Source: Candidatus Avelusimicrobium alvi (GTDB lineage Bacteria; Elusimicrobiota; Elusimicrobia; Elusimicrobiales; Elusimicrobiaceae). Taken from it: 15,694 bases of DNA. This document shows, piece after piece, positions 1 through 6,843 of this stretch. The position numbers and the translations under genes are program-made. The first letter of the stretch is position 1, and the number at the start of each line of letters is the position of its first letter. Under the pieces are notes generated by a model that was not told where the DNA came from, did no database searches, and saw only the letters and a list, made by a program, of their open reading frames with translations. The stretch covers positions 1 to 15,694 of the forward strand of contig DCTQ01000036.1 of assembly GCA_002329395.1 (NCBI GenBank), given 5' to 3'.

Positions 1-8
1 TTTTTTTT

Positions 9-37
9 TTGATAAATTGGGAATATCAACTTATATA
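9..37 (+). promoter_or_regulatory. Possible sigma-70-type promoter of the pilin gene
   Basis: A -35-like TTGATA at 9-14 is followed, after a 17-base spacer, by TATATA at 32-37. An alternative -10, TATAAC at 34-39, would give a 19-base spacer. Either would start transcription at about 44-47, only about 10 bases before the preferred GTG start, so part of the AGGGGG ribosome site at 41-46 might be lost. That tension keeps confidence low. The run of ten T at 1-10 could instead be the tail of a terminator belonging to a gene left of the window. Confidence 0.3.
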
Positions 38-55
38 ACTAGGGGGATATATCCC

Positions 56-553
56 GTGCAGAAAAGCCTCGGATTTACGCTAATAGAGCTGTTAGTGGTC
101 GTTTTAATTATCGGTATTTTGTCGGCTGTCGCGCTGCCGCAGTATGAAAAAGCGGTAATGAAATCCCGCTTTGCCAATATGCGCCAGCTGGCCGCACAAT
201 ATAAAACGGCGGAAGAAGCTTATTATATGGCCAACGGCGTGTATACCAATATCACCGCAAACCTGGATTTATCTTTCCCGGGCTGTCGGCTGCTAGCCGA
301 TACACTGGTGTGCGACAATTATTTTATCCTGGACCCGCTTCTTTCCAGCTCGGACGGAGCGAATCCCTCAGCCGCCAACTTACAGTTGGCATATTGTCCG
401 GCTTATGCGGGTTCCGCACCCACCTATTCGGACTGCCACACCCGCGCCGATTTTATCTATACCGTTTGGCTGACGCACTCCGCCAAGCCGGACCAGACCG
501 AATGCCTGGGGAAAACGGAACAGGGCCGGATACTGTGTAAAAGCTTATCCTGA
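56..553 (+). CDS. Type IV pilin / pseudopilin (prepilin)
   Basis: This encodes a 165-residue prepilin, a subunit of a type IV pilus or type II secretion pseudopilus, inserted in the inner membrane and then assembled into a fibre. The GTG at 56 is preferred over an in-frame TTG at 17 because AGGGGG (41-46) lies nine bases upstream. It also gives a short basic leader (MQKSLG) directly before the prepilin peptidase site G6|F7. Mature residue 5 is the conserved Glu (E11), in the motif FTLIELL, followed by a hydrophobic helix to about residue 28 and then ALPQYEKAV. The C-terminal globular part has six Cys (77, 86, 114, 127, 150, 161), enough for three disulfides. No pilus assembly gene is adjacent, so it appears to be an orphan pilin. 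Family assignment is firm; whether it is a major pilin, minor pilin or pseudopilin cannot be decided. Confidence 0.92.
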   Translation: MQKSLGFTLIELLVVVLIIGILSAVALPQYEKAVMKSRFANMRQLAAQYKTAEEAYYMANGVYTNITANLDLSFPGCRLLADTLVCDNYFILDPLLSSSDGANPSAANLQLAYCPAYAGSAPTYSDCHTRADFIYTVWLTHSAKPDQTECLGKTEQGRILCKSLS

Positions 554-573
554 CTTGTTGGCCTTTTACGCAA

Positions 574-600
574 AAAGCCCCGCTGTAAAAGCGGGGCTTT
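574..600. terminator. Bidirectional intrinsic terminator between pilin and pdxA
   Basis: A perfect 10-bp stem pairs 574-583 with 591-600 around the 7-base loop TGTAAAA. The stem is GC-rich in its inner seven pairs. It is flanked by A-rich sequence on the left (572-576) and T-rich sequence on the right, so it can act in both directions. It lies between the convergent ends of the pilin gene (stop at 553) and pdxA (stop at 623), as expected of a shared terminator. Confidence 0.88.
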
Positions 601-622
601 CTATTATAAGCAGGAAGCAAAA

Positions 623-1555
623 TCAGATTTCGGGAATTTTCGTGCGCGCCGCCGCAAATAAAATGGCGGCTATCATACTTTGCGCGTCGGCCTGGTACTT
701 GCCGGCGATGTCAAACGCGGTGCCGTGCGTGGGAGAGGTGCGCAGAAATTTCAACCCGGCCGTTATGTGCACAATGGGTTCGCGCGCGGCCAGTTTTAAA
801 CCTAAAAGCGCCTGGTCGTGATACATACACAGCAGTCCGTCGTACTTGCCGTGCGCGTGGCTGGCCCACAGGCTGTCCGCCGGGAAAGGGCCCTCGGCCC
901 GGATGTTTTGGCGGCGCAGCGCGCGGACCGCCGGCTCAAGGACGGCGCGTTCCTCCGTGCCGAATTTGCCGTTGTCTCCCGCGTGCGGATTTAGTGCGCA
1001 CAGCGCGATGCGCGGCTTGGCGATGCCCAGCCGCTTGAGCGCCTGCACGAAGTTCCGCGCGGCGTGCGTTACGCGCGCTTTGGTAAGCAGGCGCGGTAAA
1101 TCGGCCACGGCGAAATGTTCGGTTACCAGCGCGCAGCGTATCGGGCCGCTGACAAACATCATCAGCCCGTCTTTGCCCGCGCGTTCGCGCAGAAACTCGG
1201 TGTGCCCGACATACGGAATGTTGGACAGCGCCCAGCTTTGTTTGGAAATCGGTGCGGTAACCAGCGAACAGCCCGATCCCATAGCCAGCTTGCAGCCGAG
1301 TTCCACGGCTTTAAACGACGAAAGACCGCCTGCGGCGGTGGGGCCGTGGGGGGCGTCCTGCAGGCATTCGCAGGAATCCATACCGACCAGCCGCGCGAGG
1401 CTGTCGGTAAATCCCGCGCGGATAAGCGAACACGGCTCCCCAATAACAATCGGGGAGCAGGCGTGCTGCACCAAGGGGCTTTTTAAAGCTTTAACGGTTA
1501 CTTCCGGCCCGATGCCTAACGGGTCTCCGGCAGTTATAAATACAACAGGTTTCAT
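623..1555 (-). CDS. pdxA: 4-hydroxythreonine-4-phosphate dehydrogenase PdxA
   Basis: PdxA oxidises 4-phosphooxy-L-threonine with NAD(P) in the DXP-dependent pathway to pyridoxal phosphate; it is a cytoplasmic, metal-dependent dimer. The 310-residue product opens with ITAGDPLGIGPEV, matching the family signature. It carries the three expected metal-binding His: H147 (TEHFAV), H191 (NPHAGDNG) and H246 (YHDQ). H118 (VGHTEF) fits the substrate-binding His, and the C-terminal segment around SPTHGTAFDIAGK is typical. Length is close to the usual ~330. I chose the ATG at 1555. A TTG at 1582 adds nine residues but has no Shine-Dalgarno and lies in a hairpin-like sequence. The gene is last in the minus-strand block, 89 bases after the SurA-like gene. 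PdxA-like paralogs acting on other 4-phosphorylated acids exist, but all key residues fit PdxA. Confidence 0.93.
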   Translation of the reverse strand: MKPVVFITAGDPLGIGPEVTVKALKSPLVQHACSPIVIGEPCSLIRAGFTDSLARLVGMDSCECLQDAPHGPTAAGGLSSFKAVELGCKLAMGSGCSLVTAPISKQSWALSNIPYVGHTEFLRERAGKDGLMMFVSGPIRCALVTEHFAVADLPRLLTKARVTHAARNFVQALKRLGIAKPRIALCALNPHAGDNGKFGTEERAVLEPAVRALRRQNIRAEGPFPADSLWASHAHGKYDGLLCMYHDQALLGLKLAAREPIVHITAGLKFLRTSPTHGTAFDIAGKYQADAQSMIAAILFAAARTKIPEI

Positions 1556-1580
1556 GACTTGTCCAAGTACAATTAAACTC

Positions 1581-1611
1581 AAAAAGGGAGGCGAGGAACC
1601 GGTAACCCTTT
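1581..1611 (-). other. Hairpin-like inverted repeat before pdxA (possible weak terminator or attenuator)
   Basis: Read on the minus strand, AAAGGG (1611-1606) can pair with CCCTTT (1588-1583) across a 17-base loop and is followed by two more T. It lies in the 89-base gap between the SurA-like stop (1645) and the pdxA ATG (1555). A six-pair stem with a long loop is weak, so it might reduce but probably not stop read-through into pdxA. Confidence 0.2.
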
Positions 1612-1644
1612 ATCAACTAATTGAACAAAATTTCCAAGTCGTTC

Positions 1645-2847
1645 TTATTTGTCGGTTTCAGCGTTTTTTGTTTCGGTTTTGGCTTTAGCGTCTTTGGTCT
1701 GCGCCGGAGCGGCCTTGGCGGCGGTTTCTTCCAACAAAGCGTCCGATTCAAATGTTTTGGTAACTTTTACGTCGGCTTTGTTATACAATTCTTCAATATA
1801 TTCGCCCATAGCCATCTGTACGCGCTGTTGGGCGAGGTATTGGGCCAAGTCTTTGGAGATGTCGTCGTAGGAAATGGATTTTTCAGCCCGTTTTTCTTTG
1901 ATTTTAATGATGTGGAACCCCACGTCGCTTTTAATCGGGTCGCTTACTTTGCCGACGGCGAGGGTGAAGGCTTTGTCGTCAATGGCTTTGGGGGCCACGC
2001 CTTTAATCAAAATCATATCGCCGCCGCTGGCGAGGGCGTTTTTGTCTTCGGTGTATTTTTTGACCGCGGCGGAAAAGTCCAGCCCGCCGTCAATTTCTTT
2101 TTTAATCTGTTTGGCGAGCTCTTCTTTTTTCTTCACATCTTCGGGTTTCATATCTTTGGTAACGGTTAAATAAATGTGCCCGATGCGCACCTGTTCGGCG
2201 GTAAGCTGCTGGAGTTTGGCGGCAATGGCCTGGGCTTCTTTAAGTTTTACTGGGTCTTCTTTTTCCAGGGCTTTGATTTTTTTGGTGTTGTTTTTCATTA
2301 CCGCTTCCACGTTGGCGTAAAGCGCTTTGGCGTCGGCTTCTTCCACGGGTTTGACGGAGGACTGGAGTTTCTGCTCCATCAGTTTGCGCACGGCGATGTC
2401 TTTTTCCAGTTTTTTCTTATATGTTTTAAAGCTCATCCCCTGTTTTTTAAGCGCTTCGTTAAAGCGTTTGTCCGCGCCTTTGGGGTCTTGTTTGCCGGTT
2501 ACTTCATCAATGATAAAGCGCGTTTTGATTTCGTTCACGCCCGCATCCAGTTCCGAATCTTTCACCTGGATTTTCTGTTCTTCGGCGGCCTGGTACAAAA
2601 GCTCTTTGGAAATGAGTTCTTTTAACACTTCGCGGCCCAGCACGTCTTTGGCGTACGGTTTTTCTAAAAATTGCGGCGCGGCGGCCTGGTATTGTTCCAC
2701 GACGCCTTCCAGATAGGTGTCGTATTCAGAGGCCAGCACCGGCCGTCCGTTGACCGTGGCGACGGACGATTCCATCACCTTGGCCTGCAGGTTCACCCCG
2801 AGGGCCGCCAAGCAGACGGCCAAAAACAGTTTATTCGCTTTTTTCAT
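1645..2847 (-). CDS. SurA-like periplasmic peptidyl-prolyl cis-trans isomerase (parvulin family)
   Basis: This 400-residue protein is a predicted exported foldase/chaperone with a single parvulin (PpiC-type) domain. Residues 1-22 form a signal peptide (basic MKK, hydrophobic core, cleavage after LQA). Residues about 27-170 form a SurA_N-like helical chaperone region rich in charged helices. The parvulin domain spans about 218-320 and keeps both conserved His, H223 (RIGHIYL) and H312 (GFHIIKI), so it is probably catalytically competent. A helical return segment (325-365) is followed by an Ala/Lys/Glu-rich, low-complexity tail of about 30 residues. A GAGG nine bases before the ATG is the ribosome site. 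The start overlaps the upstream parvulin lipoprotein gene by 17 bases, implying coupled translation. Its likely clients are outer-membrane or exported proteins (inference). SurA and PrsA/PpiC families are hard to separate, so I leave the symbol empty. Confidence 0.88.
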   Translation of the reverse strand: MKKANKLFLAVCLAALGVNLQAKVMESSVATVNGRPVLASEYDTYLEGVVEQYQAAAPQFLEKPYAKDVLGREVLKELISKELLYQAAEEQKIQVKDSELDAGVNEIKTRFIIDEVTGKQDPKGADKRFNEALKKQGMSFKTYKKKLEKDIAVRKLMEQKLQSSVKPVEEADAKALYANVEAVMKNNTKKIKALEKEDPVKLKEAQAIAAKLQQLTAEQVRIGHIYLTVTKDMKPEDVKKKEELAKQIKKEIDGGLDFSAAVKKYTEDKNALASGGDMILIKGVAPKAIDDKAFTLAVGKVSDPIKSDVGFHIIKIKEKRAEKSISYDDISKDLAQYLAQQRVQMAMGEYIEELYNKADVKVTKTFESDALLEETAAKAAPAQTKDAKAKTETKNAETDK

Positions 2848-3652
2848 ATATCACAACCTCGTATTTGTTTTTTAAAGATTCTAAAACGTTGTCCAGCTTT
2901 TTGTTTTCCAGCACTTCCCGGATGCGCGGCTCGGCTTCTTTGCGCGAGAGCCGTTTTTCATTGGTCTTCATTATTATATGAAATCCCTGCGCGGTTTTGA
3001 AAAAACCTTGCACGCTTCCGGCGGGGGAGTTTGCCGCGATGACCTCAATGTTGGCCAGGTATTCGCCCGGCATAAACGAAAGCGTTTTAAGCGTTTGCGG
3101 CGCGGCGCTGTATTGGCGTTCCAGCTCTTTCCAGCGCGAAGGAGACGCTTTTAGCGCGCGGAGCACCTGGTCGGCGGTTTGGGCATTGTCCACAATAATT
3201 TGGCGGACCGTCATCTCGTAGGGATACTTTTTGTAATACTCGGCGATTTCTTCGTCCGTTACGGCAGTTACGCCCGCTTCCTGCAGTTTGTCGTACCACA
3301 TACGTTCCAGCGTCTGTTCGGCAAATTGCTGGTAAATTTCGGCCATTTGGGCGCGTTTGTCGTCCATGAGGGAAAGGTAAATGTCGGACTGGTCCAGCCC
3401 TTCTTCTTTGGCGGCGGCGGAAATGAGTTTCTCGCGCGTGATAATCTGCAGCAGGTTCTGCCGCCCGATGGGCGTTTTGGCAAACTCGCGGTCCTCTTTG
3501 GACAAGAGGGCCGTGCGTGCGTCAATATCCTGCTGTGTGATGGTTTCGCCTCCCACGCGGGCGGCGGTTCCTTCGGGCAGCGGAGCTTCTTTTTGGCAGC
3601 CCCACGCCAGGAGCAGCAGGACGGGTAAAATCAACCGGTTTTTCATATGCAT
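2831..3652 (-). CDS. Parvulin-type lipoprotein (SurA/PrsA-like chaperone, PPIase domain possibly inactive)
   Basis: The 273-residue product has a short basic N-terminus, a Leu/Val-rich core and a Cys at residue 19 (LLLAWGC), read as a lipobox although the Trp is unusual. The mature protein would therefore be membrane-anchored. Residues 28-140 resemble a SurA_N-type helical region beginning ARVGGETITQQDID. Residues about 147-230 match a parvulin domain. The conserved C-terminal His is present (GFHIIMK, H225), but the first motif reads VRQIIV, with Gln151 where active parvulins have His. Together with a short domain, this suggests a chaperone with reduced or no isomerase activity (inference). 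A helical tail (235-265) follows. The start could be either of two in-frame ATGs at 3652 and 3646; no strong ribosome site separates them. It begins eight bases after mfd stops and overlaps the next parvulin gene. Confidence 0.8.
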   Translation of the reverse strand: MHMKNRLILPVLLLLAWGCQKEAPLPEGTAARVGGETITQQDIDARTALLSKEDREFAKTPIGRQNLLQIITREKLISAAAKEEGLDQSDIYLSLMDDKRAQMAEIYQQFAEQTLERMWYDKLQEAGVTAVTDEEIAEYYKKYPYEMTVRQIIVDNAQTADQVLRALKASPSRWKELERQYSAAPQTLKTLSFMPGEYLANIEVIAANSPAGSVQGFFKTAQGFHIIMKTNEKRLSRKEAEPRIREVLENKKLDNVLESLKNKYEVVIYEKSE

Positions 3653-3660
3653 ATACTATA

Positions 3661-6600
3661 TCATTTTTGCGGTTTTAAAATTCTTTCAAAAAAAGAAAGC
3701 GTTTCGCGCGCAAATGCGGCGGGGTCCTTGCCCTGCGGCGCGGTCAGGCGCAGGCCGTCCCCGTTTTTGGATTTGACGAATTCCACCCCCTGCGGGCCGA
3801 AGCGGTTGAACAGTTCGCCGGGCAGCGTGGGAGGCATTTGAAAATGGCGCGTAAACAGCAGTTCCAGCTGTCCGTCCAGCCAGTCCACGTGGTATATTTC
3901 CAGCCGTCCGGCGCGGGCAGACAGGCGGAACAGCTCCGTCAGATTCAGTACTTCCGGCGGCACGGGGCCGCTTAAATCGGCCAGGCGCGCCAGGACGGTT
4001 TGCGCCTTGGCTTCGTCCGCGCTCATCAGTTCTTTGTAATACTTCAGGCGTTCTGCGTCGTCGGGCACATAGTCGGGCGGAATATACGCGGGCACCGGCA
4101 GGTTGACCTTGGCGCGCAGATTGCGTTCCGGGCGTTCGCCCTTTAACTTTTTAACTTCGGCGGCCACCAAATCGCAGTACAGGCTCAGCCCCACTTCGTT
4201 AACATAGCCGTGCTGTTTGACGCCCAGTAAATCGCCCGCGCCGCGTATTTCCATATCGCGAAGCGCCAGGCGGAACCCGCTGCCCAGCTCGCCGAATTCC
4301 ATCAGCGCGGCCAGCCGCTGGCGGGCCTCTTCGGTGGGATCTTTTTCCTCTTTGGGCTTCCAGTAGACGGCGGCCAGGTCGGCAAAGTTGTTGTCTTCGG
4401 GCTCGGATTTTTTAAACAGCCAGTCCGGGTGGAACAAGTAGCAGTAGGCTTTGGTGCTGCCGCGGCCGATGCGCCCGCGCAGCTGGTAGAGCTGGGCGAG
4501 ACCGAAATTGTGCGCGTTTTCAATAATCAGGGTGTTGGCGTTGGTGATGTCAATGCCGGACTCTATGATGGTGGAGGCCAGCAGAATATCATATTTGCCG
4601 TTGTTAAAATCCCACAGCGTTTGCTCCAGTTCTTTTTCATCCATCTGGCCGTGCGCCATGCAAATGCGCGCCTGAGGCACGAGCTGTTTTAGAAATAAAT
4701 AGCGCGATTCCATACTCTGCACGCTGTTGTAGACGTAGTAAATCTGCCCGCCGCGCGCGAGTTCCTGCGTAATGGCCGCCGCCGCGAGTTCGTTATTCCA
4801 CGCGGTAACGACGGTTTTAATGGGCGTGCGTCCGCGGGGGGGCGTGTCAATCAGCGAAATGTCGCGCAGGGAGGAAAGCGATTGGTTTAACGTGCGCGGG
4901 ATAGGCGTGGCGCTTAACATTAAGGAGTGTACGCCGGCGCTTTTGGCGCGGATTTTTTCTTTCTGTTTCACGCCGAAGCGGTGTTCTTCGTCAATAATCA
5001 CGAGGCCCAGGTCTTTAAACGCAATGTCTTTGCTCATCAGCCGGTGGGTGCCGATGATAATGTCGCACACGCCGGTTTTCAATTCTTCCACCACGGCTTT
5101 TTGTTCTTTGGCGGTTTGGAAGCGGCACAGCATACGCACGTTGACCGGGAACCCCGCAAGGCGTTTGGAAAACGTTTTATAATGCTGGGCGGCCAAAATG
5201 GTGGTGGGCACCAGCAGCATCACCTGCTTACCCGACAGCGCCACTTTCAGCGCCGCGCGCATAGCCACTTCGGTCTTGCCGAAGCCCACATCTCCCACCA
5301 GAACGCGGTCCATAGGTTTGGGCAGGTCCAGGTCGTGCAGGGTGGCCTCAATGGCCTGTTCCTGGCCGGGCGTGAGTATGTAAGGGAAGGAATCCGCAAA
5401 TTCCTGTTCAATGCGCGGGTCCCCCGGTACTTCGGGCGCGGGGGTGGCCTGGCGCAGGGCTTCCAGCTTTAAAATTTCTTTGGCGGCTTTTTGGGCTTCT
5501 TCTTTGACGCGTTTTTTGACGTCTTTCCACGCCGCTCCGCCCAGGGCGGACAGCACCGGCCGCTTTCCGCCCGCGCCGATGTACTTTTGCACTTTTTTAA
5601 AGTCGTACATCGGAACATACAGCCGGCTGCCCCGGCGGTATTCAATAATCAGGCAGTCGGTGGGGTTTTCGTCTTTGTCCATTACTTCCAGGCCGAGGTA
5701 GCGGCCCACGCCGTGCTCCTGATGGACGACGTAATCCCCGGCTTCCAACTCTTTAAAGCGCACGCGTTTGGCGCCTTCCACGTCAAAGCGTTTAATCACG
5801 TTGGCCGCGGAAAAACGGCGGCTTAAAATTTCGTTGGTGGTAATCAGGGCAAAGCGGTCCTCGGGGCTGGCAAATCCCTGCGTTAAGGAGGATATTTTAA
5901 ACGCGGTTTTTTGCAGATGCGGATAATCGGCCGCCAGTTCGGTCATGCGGTCCAGCTCGCCGCGGTTTAAACAGCAGACGGTAACGGTCATTCCCCGCTC
6001 GGAAAGCGAGGCGACCTCCCGGTCCAGCAGGTCCATATTGGCGTTGAAAGCAATGTTGGCTTTTAAATTACAGTTTACGCCGTCCGCCGCCGGAAGCAGC
6101 GTGGTTACCGCGCAGCCGGGGTAATCCGCCGGATTAAAATCTTTGTCCGGCTCGTCAAATATAAAAGAATAGTTGTGGGCATAGTCCGCAAGCGAGGCCG
6201 GGGTGTTTTCAAACGCCAGCGGGATGATGACGGCTTCGTCCGCGTGTTCTTTAGTGTTTTGGGTGTCCAGGTCAAACGCACTGATGACGTCTATGCGGTT
6301 ACCCGCAAAATAGAGGCGCAGGGGTTCGGGGCGGTTGAGGCAGAAAATGTCCACCACGCTTCCGCGTGCGGCGTATTGGCCGGGCACTTCGGCGTAGTCG
6401 TCGCGGGTGTAGCCGGCGGCTTCCAGGCGGTCTAACAGTTCCTGGCGGCGCAGGGTGTCTCCCCGGCGCACGGTAAACAGCCGCTTTTTGAATTCTTCCG
6501 GGTCCGGCAGGGGCAGCGAAAGCGCTTCGTAATGCGCGCTCAGGAGCCGGGGGCCGGACGCGGGGGACAGTAAATCGTACAGCGCGTTCATGCGCCCGGT

Positions 6601-6804
6601 GTCGGTGTCCGGCAGGGTAAAAATCTGCGCGCCGCGCGGCGCAAATTCGCGGGCGGCGCTGTCAAAATCGTCGGTTTCGCGGGAGGTGACAAACAGGGCG
6701 TTCTGCCCGTTGTTGAGGTATTTTTGGCAAACAAAGTACGCCTTCGCGGCGCCGTTGGGCAGCCCGTAGTAGCGGGTGGGGTGCGTCTGTATTTTGTCTG
6801 TCAT
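3661..6804 (-). CDS. mfd: Transcription-repair coupling factor Mfd
   Basis: Mfd removes RNA polymerase stalled at DNA lesions and recruits UvrA; it is an ATP-dependent DNA translocase. The 1047-residue product has a UvrB-like N-terminal region (about 10-200) and a CarD-like RNA-polymerase-interacting domain (about 352-425, AGDYVVHQEHGVGRY). Next come a RecG-like helicase core with Walker A GDVGFGKTE (504-512), DEEH box (605-608) and SATPIPRTL (631-639), then motif VI (QLRGRIGRG, 774-782). The TRG motif (about 838-862) and a C-terminal UvrA-masking domain (about 900-1040) follow. It is about 100 residues shorter than E. coli Mfd, mainly in the N-terminal half. It also carries an extra segment of roughly 25-30 residues (about 794-826) between motif VI and the TRG motif. 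It lies 39 bases after the PBP1A gene and eight bases before the parvulin lipoprotein gene, so it is probably co-transcribed with both. Confidence 0.97.
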   Translation of the reverse strand: MTDKIQTHPTRYYGLPNGAAKAYFVCQKYLNNGQNALFVTSRETDDFDSAAREFAPRGAQIFTLPDTDTGRMNALYDLLSPASGPRLLSAHYEALSLPLPDPEEFKKRLFTVRRGDTLRRQELLDRLEAAGYTRDDYAEVPGQYAARGSVVDIFCLNRPEPLRLYFAGNRIDVISAFDLDTQNTKEHADEAVIIPLAFENTPASLADYAHNYSFIFDEPDKDFNPADYPGCAVTTLLPAADGVNCNLKANIAFNANMDLLDREVASLSERGMTVTVCCLNRGELDRMTELAADYPHLQKTAFKISSLTQGFASPEDRFALITTNEILSRRFSAANVIKRFDVEGAKRVRFKELEAGDYVVHQEHGVGRYLGLEVMDKDENPTDCLIIEYRRGSRLYVPMYDFKKVQKYIGAGGKRPVLSALGGAAWKDVKKRVKEEAQKAAKEILKLEALRQATPAPEVPGDPRIEQEFADSFPYILTPGQEQAIEATLHDLDLPKPMDRVLVGDVGFGKTEVAMRAALKVALSGKQVMLLVPTTILAAQHYKTFSKRLAGFPVNVRMLCRFQTAKEQKAVVEELKTGVCDIIIGTHRLMSKDIAFKDLGLVIIDEEHRFGVKQKEKIRAKSAGVHSLMLSATPIPRTLNQSLSSLRDISLIDTPPRGRTPIKTVVTAWNNELAAAAITQELARGGQIYYVYNSVQSMESRYLFLKQLVPQARICMAHGQMDEKELEQTLWDFNNGKYDILLASTIIESGIDITNANTLIIENAHNFGLAQLYQLRGRIGRGSTKAYCYLFHPDWLFKKSEPEDNNFADLAAVYWKPKEEKDPTEEARQRLAALMEFGELGSGFRLALRDMEIRGAGDLLGVKQHGYVNEVGLSLYCDLVAAEVKKLKGERPERNLRAKVNLPVPAYIPPDYVPDDAERLKYYKELMSADEAKAQTVLARLADLSGPVPPEVLNLTELFRLSARAGRLEIYHVDWLDGQLELLFTRHFQMPPTLPGELFNRFGPQGVEFVKSKNGDGLRLTAPQGKDPAAFARETLSFFERILKPQK

Positions 6805-6813
6805 AAGCCGCTT

Positions 6814-6837
6814 GCGTTCCGTGAACGCGGCGGAACG
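6814..6837. other. Alternative small hairpins in the PBP1A-mfd gap
   Basis: The 39-base gap holds two mutually exclusive inverted repeats. GCGTTC (6814-6819) can pair with GAACGC (6823-6828) across a 3-base loop, or CGTTCCG (6815-6821) can pair with CGGAACG (6831-6837) across nine bases. There is no T run on the minus strand, so this is not a terminator. It could influence mRNA processing or mfd translation, for which no clear Shine-Dalgarno is visible. Confidence 0.25.
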
Positions 6838-6843
6838 GAACCG

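Noticed and set aside
1553..1582. TTG start for pdxA at 1582
   Set aside because: It has no ribosome site and lies within a hairpin-like sequence; the ATG at 1555 begins right at the conserved family N-terminus.
846..1688. A 280-codon plus-strand frame opposite pdxA
   Set aside because: All PdxA motifs are on the other strand; the frame begins inside pdxA and has no family resemblance.
1621..2169. Long open frame opposite the SurA-like gene (182 codons, very Phe/Gly-rich)
   Set aside because: It is the antisense of Lys/Glu/Ala-rich codons of a clear signal-peptide foldase, and has no ribosome site or recognisable domain.
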